Position numbers and translations under genes: made by a program. A DNA stretch of 64,000 nucleotides from Strigops habroptila. Lineage: Eukaryota; Chordata; Aves; Psittaciformes; Psittacidae. Below the pieces are notes generated by a model. It was not told where the DNA came from. It was given only the letters and a program-made list of their open reading frames with translations, and made no database searches. Shown in pieces: positions 25,633 through 40,814 of the stretch. The stretch lies in NCBI RefSeq assembly GCF_004027225.2, contig NC_044288.2, positions 7,933,744 through 7,997,743 of the forward strand. Direction: 5' to 3'. Numbering within the stretch: the first letter of the stretch is position 1; every line of letters begins with the position of its first letter.

Positions 25633-28600
25633 TATAATATAATGTCTCATGTTAATCAAAAACCTATGATAAAAGAACAGTGCAGTCTGTTATTCACAGT
25701 TAGTCCTATCTTGAACTATGGATGGTAGTGGTGTCCGGAAGAGCAGTTCTAGCTGTGGAAGAGTGAGCCATCCCAATGCACAGCACAGCAGGATCCAGAG
25801 CTGCTCACTGGCGGCTGGCTCTGTCCTGCTGCTGCATCTCCTACACACACATTAGACCAGGGTAATGTGCACCAGCCCCTCCTGCACCCTTCATCTGCTT
25901 TTCAAACACCCTGTGCTGAGCCTTTGCCTGAGGCCAAGGTAGGGCAAAGTGTGCAATGGCAATGTCCTTCTCCTCCGGGAATGGCAGGCAGCAGGGAGCA
26001 GCAGGTCACAGTATTTCACTTTAAGTTTGTAATGCTCACCCAGGAACCTACATTTCAGTGTTACTGGTAACAGCTGATTAGCAGAAAGAAGAAACCAGTG
26101 ATCAAGGCTCTGGCAGTGAAAGAAACGTGACGTACTTTGAATTATTCTGTAGAGAATACAGCCTTCAAAAACATCGTTTTCCTTTACACTTGGAAATTAC
26201 AGTGTCTGCTTTTGAGTTACTGGATGAGGGAACAAGAAGCACCATTTGTGTGATGACAGAAAGAGACATTTCTCTACAACGTACAAATGAAAATTCATTA
26301 CAAACATAATGCAAGAACAAGGAATGCAAATATGCAGACATGGGTAAATGGCAAATAAATTCAGCAAAGAGAGACTGTGTAGTTAGGTTTAATACTTGTT
26401 TATACCTGTGAAGCTTCTTAAAATCTCCATAGGTTTGTTTGGAATCATGCACTGCAAATACTGCTACCAACCATGGTACCATGACATGAGTGAGCTGTAC
26501 CCTCATGCATCAGTATGTGCTCTGTGAACATCCTGACCATGATGCTCCACACTGCGGCAGCTCTGGTAGGTCCTTTCCATGTGTCCCAGGGATGACAGGG
26601 TTGGAAAGGTGCTTTTGTTTTTGCTTTAAATCAGGACGGGAACTGCTTTTGTACCATTGTGATGTAAAAACTTGTCAGTTGGAGGAGGTTTTTCTCTCTG
26701 CTTTTTTTACCTTCTCTGGTTTTGCAAATTAAAAGAAATTTTCCCATCAGATTCAATTTGTACTTCAAATAAGTAGCATTTATTCTGGGGGAAAAACTCT
26801 CCAAACTGCTCAGAAATTGAGCAGTAAATCAATGGCAGCTTCAGTGATGCTGGGAAACTGAAATGAAGTCATGGGTTGATGAGAAGCTTTTTGGAATGAC
26901 ACACAAGTTGAACCTTTTTGGTTCAGTCTCCAGACATCTGTCCCGAGGAACTGATCCTTCCTGGCTGGCTCAGAGAATCCACACACCTCCACGGGAAGGC
27001 GGTTGTTGTGTGTTGTACACCCAGACTACCCAACGCAGGAGCTGTTTAAGCACACTACAGGTAAAATCCCACTGCCGGCTTGTCTCCGTGCCCGATACAG
27101 AACGTTTGCTTACCTGCCTGGGTTTAGACAGGAGTAACCCCTCCTTCTGCTTTTTCATGGGCAATATAATTATGTGGAAACAGAACATGTGGAAAACAGT
27201 TTCTAGGTGCTCCGAGAGCCAGCTTCCAGCCCCAAGAAAACTAAATATTTGGGGCTGAAGATACACAAGGAGATCCACTGTTGGTAATGGGGGGTAATGA
27301 AGCATTAGGAAGGCTCCAGCTGCTCGGTGAACAGACCTGCACCGTGCTGGAGGAGCAAGGCTGTGCCCAAGGCACAGCAGCTTTGCTCTGCCTCCTTATC
27401 TTTTTCTGGCTCTACCTTGCAGCACTTGTGGGCGAATGAGAGGGGAGGAACTGACAAAGGGATTTGAGTCTCGGTTTGATGGCTGAGGTATTACGTGTGG
27501 GTTTCCCCACGGTGAAAGCACTGCAATTTATCTCCTGGATTTTTGGGGTAAAAAGACCACTGAGCAAAGATTAACCATTCTGGAGTGCTAACGCTGCGTG
27601 AAAAGGCACTGGTGTATTTGGCAATTGCTGCTTGCTGTCAGCAGCAACCTGTTATGTGACTTTGGTTATTTATTTCGGTTAAACGAGGGGTACATTTCCA
27701 TGCCATAAGTTTTTTAAGTGTTAACCAGAGGAGTGGGATATTTTTCAGGGGACACAGGGGCTATTACCTGATTTGTCTGTTTCATTCATATGTACTGCTC
27801 ATCACTCCACTTTTTCATGTTGAAGCTTCTTTGGAGTGGCTGGCACTCTGTATGTGTAGGTCAGGCAGCAACAGAAACACGGGTTCCCTCAAGTACCTCA
27901 CTTAGAAGCAGGATATGAAAATGATCCAATTAATCATCTACGGTTTCTTGCAAGCACATTAGAATAAGATCACAGTGTTCATGCTTAATGTTGTTGAATA
28001 GTCTCAGTGCTGTCACATCCTGACTCTCCTGTACCTAGTGGTTCATGCTCAGGCTTCTTTTGTTCCTAGTCCCATCAGTCAATTAATCCTTCTTCCTTAC
28101 ACTACCCCTGAAATGTCATCTTCTGCACTGGCTCAACATGTCTGTTTTGTGATTAATCTGCTTCGTGCCTGAGCTCTGAGCCTGTTTAAAAAGCCTCAGC
28201 AGCCTGGGACTTCCTACAAGGTTTTCCATTTCCTTTTCTTATTTACTGTAGAAAATTGCTGATGGAAGGAAAAAAAAGTTCCCCTTTCACTCATACATCA
28301 GAAGCTGAATACAGCTTCAAGGAATAGCTGAGGTCCATCTGGCTAAAACAGGAAGGCAGAAACAAAGCAGGGAAGATGAGAATGGGAACATCTGGATTCT
28401 GGTCCCAAGATATCCATGTAATTGGCTGCAGTACAGAACTGCTTAATCCACCACGATCAGATTCACCCTGGCGCACGTGGGCCCTTGTAGAAAAAGAGGG
28501 ATGGAGAAAGGGGATTATGCAGAATATGAACTGATGTCAGGTTATCACCAACATACCCGTTTCCCACAGTATCTTCTCTCCTCCGTTCCTGACTCAGGTT

Positions 28601-29669
28601 ATTCAGAATCGCTTGCACTGCTGCCTCACTGCAAAGCTCCAGCATTTCATGATGAAATAAGGTCTGTTCTTTCTGGCATCAGAGGATGCTGGAGCGAGTT
28701 TCCGTGGAGCGCAGGCTGTCTCTGTGACCTTTCAAGTCCCTTCATGTGTCTCTGTCCTTCGCCTGTGAGAGGCCAGTCCCACCGTGCTCCCTTCTGCTCT
28801 GGCTGCCGAAGCCCTCGGGCTGCAGGTGCTACAGTGGTATATTAGAGAAAAGCACAATGATTTATATAGAAGTTTTCTGCACTGAAATACTTGAAGGTGA
28901 CTTAGAAAGCAAATGCCTAATGCTTTTAAGGTTGGGTGTGTTTATTGCTGTATCACAGCAGTATCTCATGGTGTGAATAACGGTTACAGAACCACTTTGA
29001 GCTTATTTGACAGGTTTTGTGGCTATCCTCTGGTTTTCCCTTTTGTATTTTCAACTCCTGAGCTGTGCCATCCTCATTTATGAGCACCTGAAGCCCAGCA
29101 TGGTGTGCAGACCTGTGCCAGGTCAGAGAGACAAGACGGTGCTGCCCGGGAAGGCTTGTTTCACATTCCATGGCAGAATTCAATCTAGACGCCCTGTGGG
29201 AAGGAACGTTTCAGGATCAGGTGAAATATAGTCACTTGCTTTTGAGCACTGTGAGTTTTCAGGTGGGCAGAGCTGAATGGATTGCCCTTTACCCAAAAAT
29301 GTACTTTCTCTATTACAGAAGAGTAGCATTTGTATGAGCTGTAACCTAGGTAGCCCCTGTGCGGGCTCTGACTGGTAACAGACTGTCGTGGTGCATGAAG
29401 GCAGCAATAAATTCTGTATTGACACTGAGCAAAATTTAAATTCTGCTGCATTTTCCTCTGTGTAGCAAGGCACTTACTACAAAGTAATATGATGGCAATT
29501 CTCAATAATTCAAGTAGCCAACAGCACTTCTAGATCCAGGCACTTGTACTTAGACCTGCATCCCTTCCTGAGATCCCCTCTTCAGTTCAGGTATCCTTCT
29601 CCTCTTCGTGAGGATGTGGTGCACATAGATTATGCAGCTTTACCTTCTCCAGCCCGTGATGAGATTACC

Positions 29670-29890
29670 TCTGCTTTTACCCCAGAGCGCCAATTAAAGG
29701 AGAAGCCCATACAATCCTACAAAAGAGCATGAAAGTAAACATGGGAGACTTGTCAGGAGCGGTCCCGTTCTGTGTCACCGCGCTCACCGGGCGTGACAGC
29801 CCCTGCTAGCTGAAGGTAATTGAAGCAGGTGCCGTATTAATATTTATAAGCCCTCACTAAAATCCTACGTGATCTGCTCATGCGAGATGC
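29670..29890. promoter_or_regulatory. Enhancer-like segment (inferred)
   Basis: Complex non-repetitive sequence with GCGCCAATTAAAGG, GAAGGTAATTGAAGC, CGTATTAATATTTATAAGC and an unusually CpG-containing middle (ACCGCGCTCACCGGGCGTG). Mixed CpG and TAAT content in non-coding DNA is often seen in constrained elements. Confidence 0.22.
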
Positions 29891-32800
29891 TGCATGTGGA
29901 GCACTTGCTGTGACCTGGCTCTCCAGTGCCCTCCCTTCTCCCATGCTTCTTGTGCACATTATGCACATTGGCAATGGAATTTCGCATTATTCATAAGTTG
30001 CTTTTTATATCTCAAAGAGATGTCAATGTCCCTGTTCCCCCTAGATCTGGCCAGGGAGCCTCTCAAAAAGGATCTCTGCTCAAACAGGCTTAAAATTAAT
30101 AACCAAACCAGCAGGTCTATGTGCACTGGCTGGTGGCTCGCATTATGCCACAGTGCCTGTGGGAATCGGCACTCTTGGTGCCAGGAGGGAGGAAACGCCA
30201 TTGCCCCCCTGTGTTTCTACCATTCTTAGGATTTCCATGAGTGACACCAGTGGGAGTGTTTCTGACCGAAACCAGCCAGGACAAGACCCTCCACCTGGCA
30301 CGGCCGCAGCTCCCAGCTCCATCTGACATTCTGCTGGTGTAGCAGCCTGTAAGTAGCCGCCAGTTCTTTCCAGCATGTCATTACTGGGCTGTTAGCTGCC
30401 TGTGAACTGTGTAATTGAGACAGAGCAGATTATGTGTACACATGAGACATTGCCTCGTGTCCTTGCCTTCCACCGGAGCCGCTGGCACGTGTCCTGCTGG
30501 CACATGTCCCGTAGCCGTGGCCACTTCATCGCACAACATTGCTTGGTCATTGGTGCTGGCATCACTCAGTATTATTTCTGCAGCTGGGGCCGAATGGGCA
30601 TAAAAACAGGAGAGTAATGAAAGGTGAATATTGTAATGGTTTTTCACATGAATTCCTATCAAATTTTGTGAGGAATGATGGATAACTTTATGAATAGGTG
30701 GCAATAAACCAAATAGTCATTTAGTAGGAAACAGCAGAGCCAGGTGAGCCTTAATTCCCTGTCTCCTTTTCACTGAAATGTCAATGATTCAAGTATTTTT
30801 ATTGCATTTTTTCTGCTGGCAGACTCAGAAAAGGAAACCAAAAGGAACCACTGTGAAGTCTCAGCTGATCTCTCGAGAGCACAAGGACAAAATACTTCCC
30901 GGGCAGTCCTGCAGTGTATCGCACACTGTGCTGCAGAACTGCAGGGTCTGATCGGAGAAGAGCTGCCATCCCGGAGCATCCGGTGACACTGTGGGATGGG
31001 AACATTGTTTTTTCATTGCAGCTTCAGAAAAAAAATAGAACAGGAATGTGAAGCCTGGGGACAGGTGGACGGGAGTATTGAGAAGCTTCCATTTCAGAGG
31101 CTCGGAGAGTAGCACAGATGTATGACAGTGTCTTGGATATGTGTTGAGACCTTTTCCAATCAATTATTTTGTGGCAGTAGGATTCATGTGTCTAAACACA
31201 GGTGTGCCTGCAGCTCACCACATGCAATGATGCCTTCTGGTCAGCCATGGGCTAGAAAAGAGAGTTAAAATAACAGTGCTTGCAGAGCAGTGGTTTCCAA
31301 ATGGTTGCTTGGGCATTTAAATAATTGGGTCTAGGAATTCCTGCAGGGAATGACATGCCAGGGTGCCTGGGAAAAGCTGGTCAAAACATTCTTTATGAAA
31401 ACAGGAAAAATCCATTGCAGTACAAATGGATATGGTTAATAACCTCCTTTGACATGTTAGCAATGAAATAAACAATTCCCGTGGAGGAACACGGAGCGTA
31501 TCACCAGACGGTCGGGTGGGCAAGCAGCGTTGATTTGTTTTGTTGGCTCACTTAGTTTCTGGCCCTTGTTTCATTCTGTCGCTTCACAGTGACAGTGAAC
31601 ACCCCAGGAGCTGGCTCCAGGCTGCAGGATGAGGCCCCAGGTCCTCCTCTGCTCCTCAGGGCATCGTTACTGCACTGACCAGAGCCCCAGTCCCCCATGC
31701 TTGGGAAGAGTGAGGCTTCCCATAGCAGCCTTCTGCTTAAAGACTTCCTCACACCAGTAGAAACTGGTGCTGATGATGAGACCTCACCAGTTATACTGCT
31801 CAGGAAAGGCATCGTATGGGCAAAGGGAAACTCTTTCATGGAAATGCTCAGGGAAGTGAAAGCAAAAGGTATAAATTTAGCTAAACTGGCACTAAACTCT
31901 ATTTTGAGTCTCCTAAATGAAGGTAAATTGAACCAAGGTCCCTTTGATTCTGAAACCATTTTAGAGCTTTAATGATTCAGCTAATTGTTTTGCCTGATTG
32001 ATAATGCATAATTCATTGTGAATTTAAACTCCACAGAACTCAGGTATTTTTTTTGGTGTGACATTTTAGTTCTTCACACGCAGGGAATCGTCACATGGCT
32101 GTAGGGAGGCAGAGAGCCAGAGGGAGATCAACCTGTTGGAGGGTTTGCAGCAGACCTGGAGTCAAGAGTCTCTTCAAATCCATATTAATTAATTATATTT
32201 CAATGCTCTGAGCTCTGGGGAATACTGCAGTGGGGGGGTTCTCAGATGCTGCTGGCTGTGCCCCCTGTGAGCGAGGTGGGTCGGTCTGTCCATTCACAGA
32301 CCACGGCGCTGGGAGGTGAGCCCCAGGCTGCTGCTGCTGGGGGCCCTGACACAGTGTGGGGCAGCCCATGGTGTGTCCTGCCATGACCCTGCTGCTGGGG
32401 AGGGAGATGCTGCTGCCAACGTCCCCGTGCTTAGCAACAGGACTGAGGCAAAGGCTCATGCTATTAAATAACTTGCTTTATCACACTCAAATCCATCATA
32501 TTTAGAAATACTTGTTCTCTGACCACTTTATTTTGAAAACCTTGGTGAGTTATTTGCTTATCACAGGGGAGCACTGTGCTTACAGGAGCAGGGGTTTTGT
32601 CTGCACTTGGTTTGCTCTTCTAGGCTTTACTGTGTTCTTGTCCGCCTGGCACTTCACATTGTTACTGGCTCACATCAAATACTCCAGAACTGTCTCTGGG
32701 ATGTAAGTGTGCTTTTCTTTTCTCCCACAGATGCCTACTGGCAGCAACAGTAAGAAAGATTTCTCCCTACATAAAACGAAAGGAGAGGTGAGCAGATTTG

Positions 32801-35800
32801 TTCTGCCAGCATGGTGATAAACCACGAGAAACTGAGCTCCATCTGCCAGCCCTGGCGAGGCAGATCTTCACCAGCTTTCACATCTGAAGTGGAGACCAGC
32901 AGCATTGCTGCACTATGTGGGCAGGGATGAGCCAGGGAGACATTTCCCAGCATGGTGAGAGCAATTCTCTTCCTTTCTCAGGCAGTTTTTTAAGTATTAG
33001 CAACCATGGTAACTGGAGTAGAAGTGTAACCAGTCCGCTGTGCTTTCGGTTTGACACAATTATCTTTGCAGAACAGTCATGTTAAAAATAAACAGGACTT
33101 GCACCAGATTCCTCAACACCTTGCTCTGTTCCATGTGGGAGACTGGCTGAAAGTTGGGTGTAGTTTGGACCAGTGCATTGCATGCTGAGGCCTGTGCAGT
33201 GGGTTGGTGTTGGTGGCATGTCTGCCGATTACCATCATTCCTCATTGACCTGCATCTGGGGAAGAAGAAGATGACCTTTGCGGTGCTTCCATGTCCACTG
33301 ATGTGGAGCAGGAGAGGGCTTCGGGGTGGATGTGCCCTGCTTCAATGACGAAACATCAGGATCTGGGGGGTGATGGAGCAGCAAAAGCCTCCATGCACCT
33401 GCGAGGAGGTAAGAGCTGTATGTGTGTGAGGTGGGCACCTGCCTTTAGGACTGTTTTGTGGCAGCACAAGGTTGGCCGAAGTTAAACCCAGTGTAACGAA
33501 GGCTCTGGGCATGGTTTCATCCACTTCAGCCCGGCAGCTTTGGCTCTGCAGCCCAACACTCACAGGGTATCTTGCTGGTAAGCTCTGTGCAGACCGAAGT
33601 ACCTCATGATCTTTTAATGGTTACTTCTGGGTTTATTTCATTTTTATGTTATTTAGGGAAATCCTTAACATGCACTGAAGTTATTGGTACACCAATACAT
33701 TTGCCTGCTAAGCACAGCTGGTTTTCCACAGGATAGTTGAAGAAGATAGGTAATGTTTTAGCAGGAATTACTGTATTTCATACGGCTTACGTACTGACAT
33801 ATTAAAACACCTGGGATCAATGTTTGCTCTTATAACTGCTGCCCTAGACCAGTAATAATTCAGATTTGACTGACAAGAGTGCATCATCCATTGACAGCAG
33901 ATGAAACCTTGGATAAGCAAGGTCTTGCTTTGGAAATCCTAGGTAAGAGTAATTGAGGGTGCACAGATTGTAAGCTGTGCCTTAAAAATAATTGCTATAA
34001 AAAGGTTAGGAAGAAAAAAGGATTTGGTTATGTCATTTTGTCAATGAATATACTGTGATTAAAAACTCAGAATAGTTTGGATTTGATATCTCTGCTTCAC
34101 ATCAGTACATATTGTACAAAGAGATGGCAGAATGTGGTAAAAAATCATTATCAAATTGTTCTTGTCTGAAATCAGCCATTCATCATCAGTTTGTGCATTT
34201 CAAGCTGCATTCACGCTCAGTGCTGCACATGCAATACAAGCCCAACGTGCTTTTCGCAGTTGTAACGTCATGATTTCCTCCTCCACCTTCAGCAGATGAG
34301 TGGGATTGGAAAGATCCATGTCAAATACTCCTCCAGTTTTGTTTGCAAGCCCAGCACACTGGGCTCCTGTGCTTTGTCAGGAACAGGTCACTGAGACATT
34401 CAGAAAACCCAAAATAACAGAACTCAAATAGCTACTAAGTGCTGTGCTCCATTCCCAAACCCGCAGAAGTTCCCTGCATTTGCAGAAAGTGGGTGAGGTC
34501 ACCCTGAATGCCTGTGGAGGGATGGAGGGAAGTGTATCTTGTGTGTCACATTACTCCTTGTCCGAGGAGCAACTAAATCATCAAGCAAAAGCATGTGGAA
34601 AGAGGGAAGAACATTTGTCCTGGGTTCTATCCCAGCGTTATAGGAAGTATGATTTTTTTTTTTCCCTTGCCTTTTTGTGGAAAGTAAGGGACAGGCAGAG
34701 ATTGCAGGCTCTTAACCAGTAAAGATTTTTGTAAGAGTCATTTCCACAAATGTCTTACATCCCATATATAGATCTTGAGCCTATGCTTTTAATGGCCTGA
34801 CAAATGTACAATAACCCCAGATGACTGTTACTTCATTGCTTGGCTATACAGATAAGAGGAATACTTTCCTTTGATTGAGATCTTAAATCAATTGTTCCTT
34901 TACCCAGTGTCTAGTGGTTATTATCCAAGGAGAAGATAAAGTTCAGATGGTAAATTGTTAATATTGTAAGAAAAATGTCTATTGTGTCCTGCTTAAAGTT
35001 TCCTGTCTGGATGAAATACTTTCTTCTATAATATTTAAGATTGTGTGTAATCCATCAGAGCGCAGACTTGATCAGTGGCTGTGTTTGCTTGCTCTGTGCC
35101 TGCACTGCCAGGCTTCACAGGGTGGTTCTGTGGAGCCTGTCCGCACCCTGCACTCAGCAGGAGCAGAGCCTGGCTCCCCACAGCTCCCCACTCTGCTGTG
35201 TTCTGTCTGGGGTGGCTGCTGGACCACCAGACCCTTCGCTCTTGAGACACCAGCACTTTGAAGGTGAAGTCCTTAAAATGCTTTCTGGGATTAGTCATTG
35301 CCTTTCCAAGTGCCATGACTACAGTAACAAATGGAAACCATTTGGATGTTCTTCCTTTATATCTTTATGTTACCAAAGATACCAGATTTCCTCTCGAGCA
35401 CCCAAAATACATAGTCTCACATTCACTTCCCAAATGAGCAACAACTGTAATTCCTCACCTACTCATCCCTGATTTAGTTTAGGCCATAATATTTCATACC
35501 AATTTCCTGTTTAATTTTCACCTTGTGCCATTGAGAGGAGTAGTTCTGTTATTTTCTAATCTGACTTATGTGCCACCTTACGAACTTTAACTAGTCTCAG
35601 GGTCATTCTCATAGACAAATTGCTGTAGGCTGTTCAGCCTTGGGAAGATGTATATCCTTTATGGAATGTATCCTAAATATAAAGCAATCTCACTATTAAA
35701 ATGTCTGCTCTATCACTAGAAGACTAAATACTTGTTCTTTTGACCAGTTCATTCTAGACCTTGAGAAGCAGTGACCTAGTAAAAAGTATGGAAATCTACT

Positions 35801-38149
35801 TCCTGAAAAGCTAGCTGTTAGAAAGGTACATAGTTCATGTGAATGTACAGAACTAATTCTGACACACTTCTATTTTAATTTTATTTTGTGTTTCAGATCT
35901 GACAGTGATCACCAAGGAAACTAAGAAACACTGGTGGCTCCTCATGTCTCCAGTAATTTGAGTTAGATGCTCCTGGTTGGGGGCAGTGTGCTTCAATTGA
36001 GTCAAGGACAAGAAGCATCAAGTGGTGCCAGGTAACAGCTTTCCTACTTGTCTCTCTCTTGGGTTTAAAGCCATCTCAAGCCCCCACTGTGATCTCTGAC
36101 CACTGTTGTTGAAAAGTGACCTCTACCACAACCAGCCTGGGACTGAAGGAGGCAGACCCGGAACCCCAATGGCTTTTCCTGACCAAGGACAGGCACAAGT
36201 ACAGATGGTATCAAGCAAATGGGAGTCTGGACAAGCTGATAACTTTGGGTGCTGCCACAGCAAATGTGTACACAAGTTGATGGCTAAACTCTGTTGATTT
36301 ATTTGTGCTCCTACATGCTAAGTCTGAGCCCACAGAGGTACTGTGTGTCCTCTGTTGTGGTAAGCAGCTAGAGCAAGTGGGACACCTTGAGCCTAAAATG
36401 TGGCAGCTAAGATAACTAAAGCAAGCCACAGTTTCATCCGAATCAATAGGAAAACTGAAGGAAAGCTCACAAATCAGGATTTGACCCCAAATTTGGTAAG
36501 CAAGCAACAAAGTGAAAAAACTCTGCCTTCGCAGCCCCTGGTTACTGCAGCCACAGAGCCCAATCCCACGGCAAAATAAGACCCATGTGTATGGGCCGGA
36601 TCCCTACCCTTGAGTGCTGCTGTTGGTTCAGGCTCAAGGAGTTGGCATGAAGGAGAAGTCTAGTTTCCATGCTGCCCTTGCGAGCCTATTTCTTTTCCTG
36701 TCTCATTAACCCAGAATTTGTGGCAGTGTCGGCTGCTGCTGTTGTGACAGATGCTGGAAGAGGCTGGCAATATTTCTGGTGCTAAAAGCAGTGCTGCTTT
36801 GTTGACAAACTGTTAAGAAAAAGATTTACTGTTATGGGGCTGTTTCCCCTCAGGGTCACTTTCTAGAGGGAATAACTTTGGCTCTGTCAGTTGAGGCCAT
36901 GTGGGGGCACCACACCAGGGGACACGCAGACACCGGGGCCCACAGGCAAGGACAATGTCCTACATGTCACACAAGAAAGTCAAAGTAGCGGCTTGTCCAG
37001 AGATGAATATATGAAATGAGGTCTCCTCATTTGTCCTCCACAGAAGCAAAGGGTGGTTTTCCCCCTGGACTGCTTGATGTGCTCATGATGAACCGTGTGT
37101 GTTTGTGTGGCCAAGGTAAACGTCCGGGTTAGTGGCACTTCATGGACATCGTGATGATCTCCTGTTCCCTGCCCCATCCTCTAAGCAGTCTCTCTGGGTT
37201 TTTTTGGTATACCACTTGGAGAGCTTACCCTGCGCAGTTTGTGTTTTTCTTGCTTTGGGAATAAATAGATGACAGTGTCAATCCAGGACATTTCACCAGC
37301 ATTGAATGCAATGGCTTTTCTTCTCCAAAGACTCTTCAGGGATTTTATATGATCTTCTTGGCTGTCAACAATGGAGCTGTACAGCTTCATTAAAGCTTTG
37401 CAAATATTCAGCTACAATAAGTGTCTCCTGCCTCTACTTCATTCTGTGGGTGTTTTTTTCTATTGACAGGAGTCAATAGTAGCATATATGAGGAAACAGA
37501 TAAATATATATCTAGCTAATGAGAGGTAAATGGCTCTTCAGAGCAAGTTGGCCTCACAGATTTCCCCTTGTTCTGCGTTTTCTTCTTTTTTGAACAGACA
37601 TTCAGCTCTGCGCGTTATCCCACTCACCTTGAGTGCGCCTGAAACCTCCAACCTCTCTTCAGTGTGTTTTCAGCGTTTTGCAATGTCAGATGTTGCTCAC
37701 AGCTGCAACAGGAATTATCTTTTGTACTTCTTTAAAGTAAAAGCAATTTAGAGCATCTACATCTGCAGAAACAGTAGCTCCTTGTGGAGCCCAACGCCCA
37801 AGAGGTGCTTGTTTTTATACACTGTTGGGCTACATCAAAGGCAGCATTGTTGAGTAGTTAATGATTGCCTCTTATGTCAGTTCTTAAATGTTTTGTGTAG
37901 TGTCTTTATTATTCATACCAATCTGTCTTTTAGATCATCTTCCATAGACACTCCAGATTAAATTTTCTTCATTATCATTACAGAACTAGATGAATAAGTG
38001 GCACATCTGTTCATGAAGTGGTTTATTATCTGTTCTGATGAGGTTTTGGATGAATAGCGGAATGACTTAAATATGGAGCAGAGAAACACATACAGGTTCA
38101 TGCATAATCTTGAATTCATAACCAGTAGTGCTAAGTCGAGGCATCTGAT

Positions 38150-38405
38150 TTTACACAGAAGAGGTAATTATTAATTAATGATCTGGGCCAATTTATCACA
38201 AGGGCCAACTTAATGAAGGGACAAGACGAGACAGAAAACAAACCTGCATGTGAGACAGCGCTAATGAAGACCCAGGCATTGTTTAACTGGTTCCTGCTCC
38301 ATCACTGCGAAGGAAAACTCTATAAATATTTTATAAACACGCCATTTTCACCATGTAAAACCAAATTGCACCAATAAATCTATTTATCCAGAAGTTATTT
38401 CCTAA
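38150..38405. promoter_or_regulatory. Enhancer-like AT-rich segment (inferred)
   Basis: Contains GGTAATTATTAATTAATG, GCGCTAATGAAG, CTATAAATATTTTATAAACACG and CACCAATAAATC in otherwise complex sequence, with no transposon similarity. Confidence 0.22.
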
Positions 38406-40814
38406 TTTCTTACAGCTGCATCCTTTACAAAGGAAGATATGGATCATTTGTCTATCAGAGACAAAAAGGCTGGATTTTCCACGTCTGGATGGTGGTGGTT
38501 TCCATGAACACTCCCAAATGGCAGCCCCCATCACTGCACCATCTCCTTCACTGTTGGGTCTGGTTGTCCCATGGGGAGACAGAGCCCTTGGAGGCAGTCC
38601 AGGATGGACACGGAAGTTGAACAGGTCAAGGCTCTCTTTTGCAGGAGCTGTTTTTCTCTTCCACACCTCAAACATTGCTTGAAGCCCCCAAGAAGGTGCC
38701 CCAGTCCCTGCTGGGTGGGAAGAGAGCAGGGGGACCACTGGAGCAAAGCAATCTTACCCCACTTGGGTGCACTGAGCACTGCTTGATGCCCAAAATGTTT
38801 AATGAGGCACTTTATTGCCCCCCTGCAGATCAGTTGCCTATATGATCCTTCTCTCTTTATTTTCGGGGTGTGAAATGTAAGCGGATTGTGTGTAGAACGT
38901 GAGCCCGGGTCGGGCAGCAGAGTTGCATCTTGAGCTCCAAATGAGAGATCATGGAACTGCAGGAGCTGTCACCATGTGCAAGAGTGCCAGGAACAATCAG
39001 TGGAATTACAGCCCTGTTCTGTACAACTCTTCAGCTGCTGGTGTGGAACTCTGGTACCATCAGAACTGCTGCAAAAACTAAATACTACAGCGTGCCCAAT
39101 GTGGGCTCTGACAGCAACAGTCAATCCTGTCATTCTGACAGGTCCCGGTAGAAAAAAATAAACCAAAACTTGAGCTGTTGTTGCCTGCATGTGGCTGAAA
39201 GGATCACAATGAATGGTGTTGGTCAGCTCCTAGGGAGCAAGACATTCAGAATACTGCACAGTGCTTCAGGAAGCTGAACTCCTCAGAGCAGCACAGGTGA
39301 TGTGACAGACACAAGGATGCTCATTATTAGAATGGCTTCAACCAAGCACAAGTGGCCACGTTTCCCCCTTCCACTGGATGTCAGTGGAAATGGAAACAGA
39401 ATGTTCAGCTAATCCCACTTGAAGGTCTTTTGCTTGTCCGGAGCTGTGTGAAAATATTGAACTTCCATCTGAAAATACATAAGGAAAGTTAATATATCAA
39501 TTAAAAAGCATATTTTACACTCAAAACTCTGCTGTTGATAAGGCATTAAGAGCCTAATTTTGGGCTTGAGCTTGGATCTGGGAGCAAAGAGGCATTCTGA
39601 GTTAATACATGTAGTATTCTTATTAAATAATATTCACTGCATAACGACACTTCCAGAAGCCGCAGTTTGCCCCAGGGCTGTGCTCACACCACACTCCAGC
39701 CTATGTTTTTGCAGGGGATTCTTTGCTTATCTTATTTATTTCCCAGATTTTACAGGTCAAAGGGTCTTTCCTGGACAGGGGCGAGTTCAACCTCAACTGC
39801 TCTTGCAGGAGTTTGGAATGTTGCTTTCAAACGTTTCACACAGATCAGCTTTGGATCATTGTTGTTGTGATCCATAGCGCTGGCAGATACCACACTGAAC
39901 GTTTCCATCTGCTTCTGAAGATAGCATCAATCACGTCTGTTCCTGACAAGCCCTAAGGTGAAAAACATTTATCAGTATCTATTAGAACAGTCTATAAAAA
40001 ATTCAGAAATGACATTTCATAGAGGGGTATGATCCGGTTGGAAAATAGCAGAAGCTTGATGCTTTCCCTCAGAAATTCTGTGCTGCCTCTCTATATAGCT
40101 GCTGTCATCACACCATCCCCACACCTCCCTCCTCTTATTTTAGCAGATCCTTTTTATATATTTCCACGTCATTCCCACGGGGGAAGATTCCAAAATGGGC
40201 GAGCAGGAGGCCAGACCCTGCTCCACTGCCTCAAAACCAGCAGCATCAAGCCTGCAATTTTCTGTTGGCTCCTGCCCCTAAGTCCCCAAAGCCAAGCACT
40301 ATGCAGGGATCCAAGGGGACTGTGTCTGGCAGGGTATAGGACCCACTGGCATGCTGTAGCTACAACTCCTGAGAGAAAAGGGGTCGTGGTGTGTGGCTGT
40401 GGGAGATGCGCCAGTCCCATGGGGCACACGGGTGGATTTGGGGGGTCCTGGTGTCCGACATCCACTCCTAGAGCTGCCTATGTGCTGGGGCAGCAGCCCT
40501 GGGTGCGGGTCCTGCCCTTCATGGTGGTACCAGGGGATGTGGGCTCTGCTGCGGCTTTATTCCCCAGTAACAGTCAGCAAGAGTCAGTGGGATCCTTTCT
40601 GTTGCTCCTCTGGGGCAGGGTGAGCCCTGAGCCCTGCACCCCATCGCATGGGGACCAGCCAGAGAGGGCTCCAGCCCAGGCACGGTGATGTTCTTCCCTC
40701 TGCAGCGAGCACAGCTACGGGCACGCTTCTTCCAGCAGACACAGCATTTGCCCAGGAACTGTCGAGAACTTTATATGCTTGAGTTTGACACCATATACAT
40801 TTACCTGTAACAGT

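Noticed and set aside
40029-40688. 219-codon open frame on the plus strand
   Set aside because: No family similarity, irregular composition, no sign of splice sites or a promoter. The GC-rich half lowers stop codon frequency.
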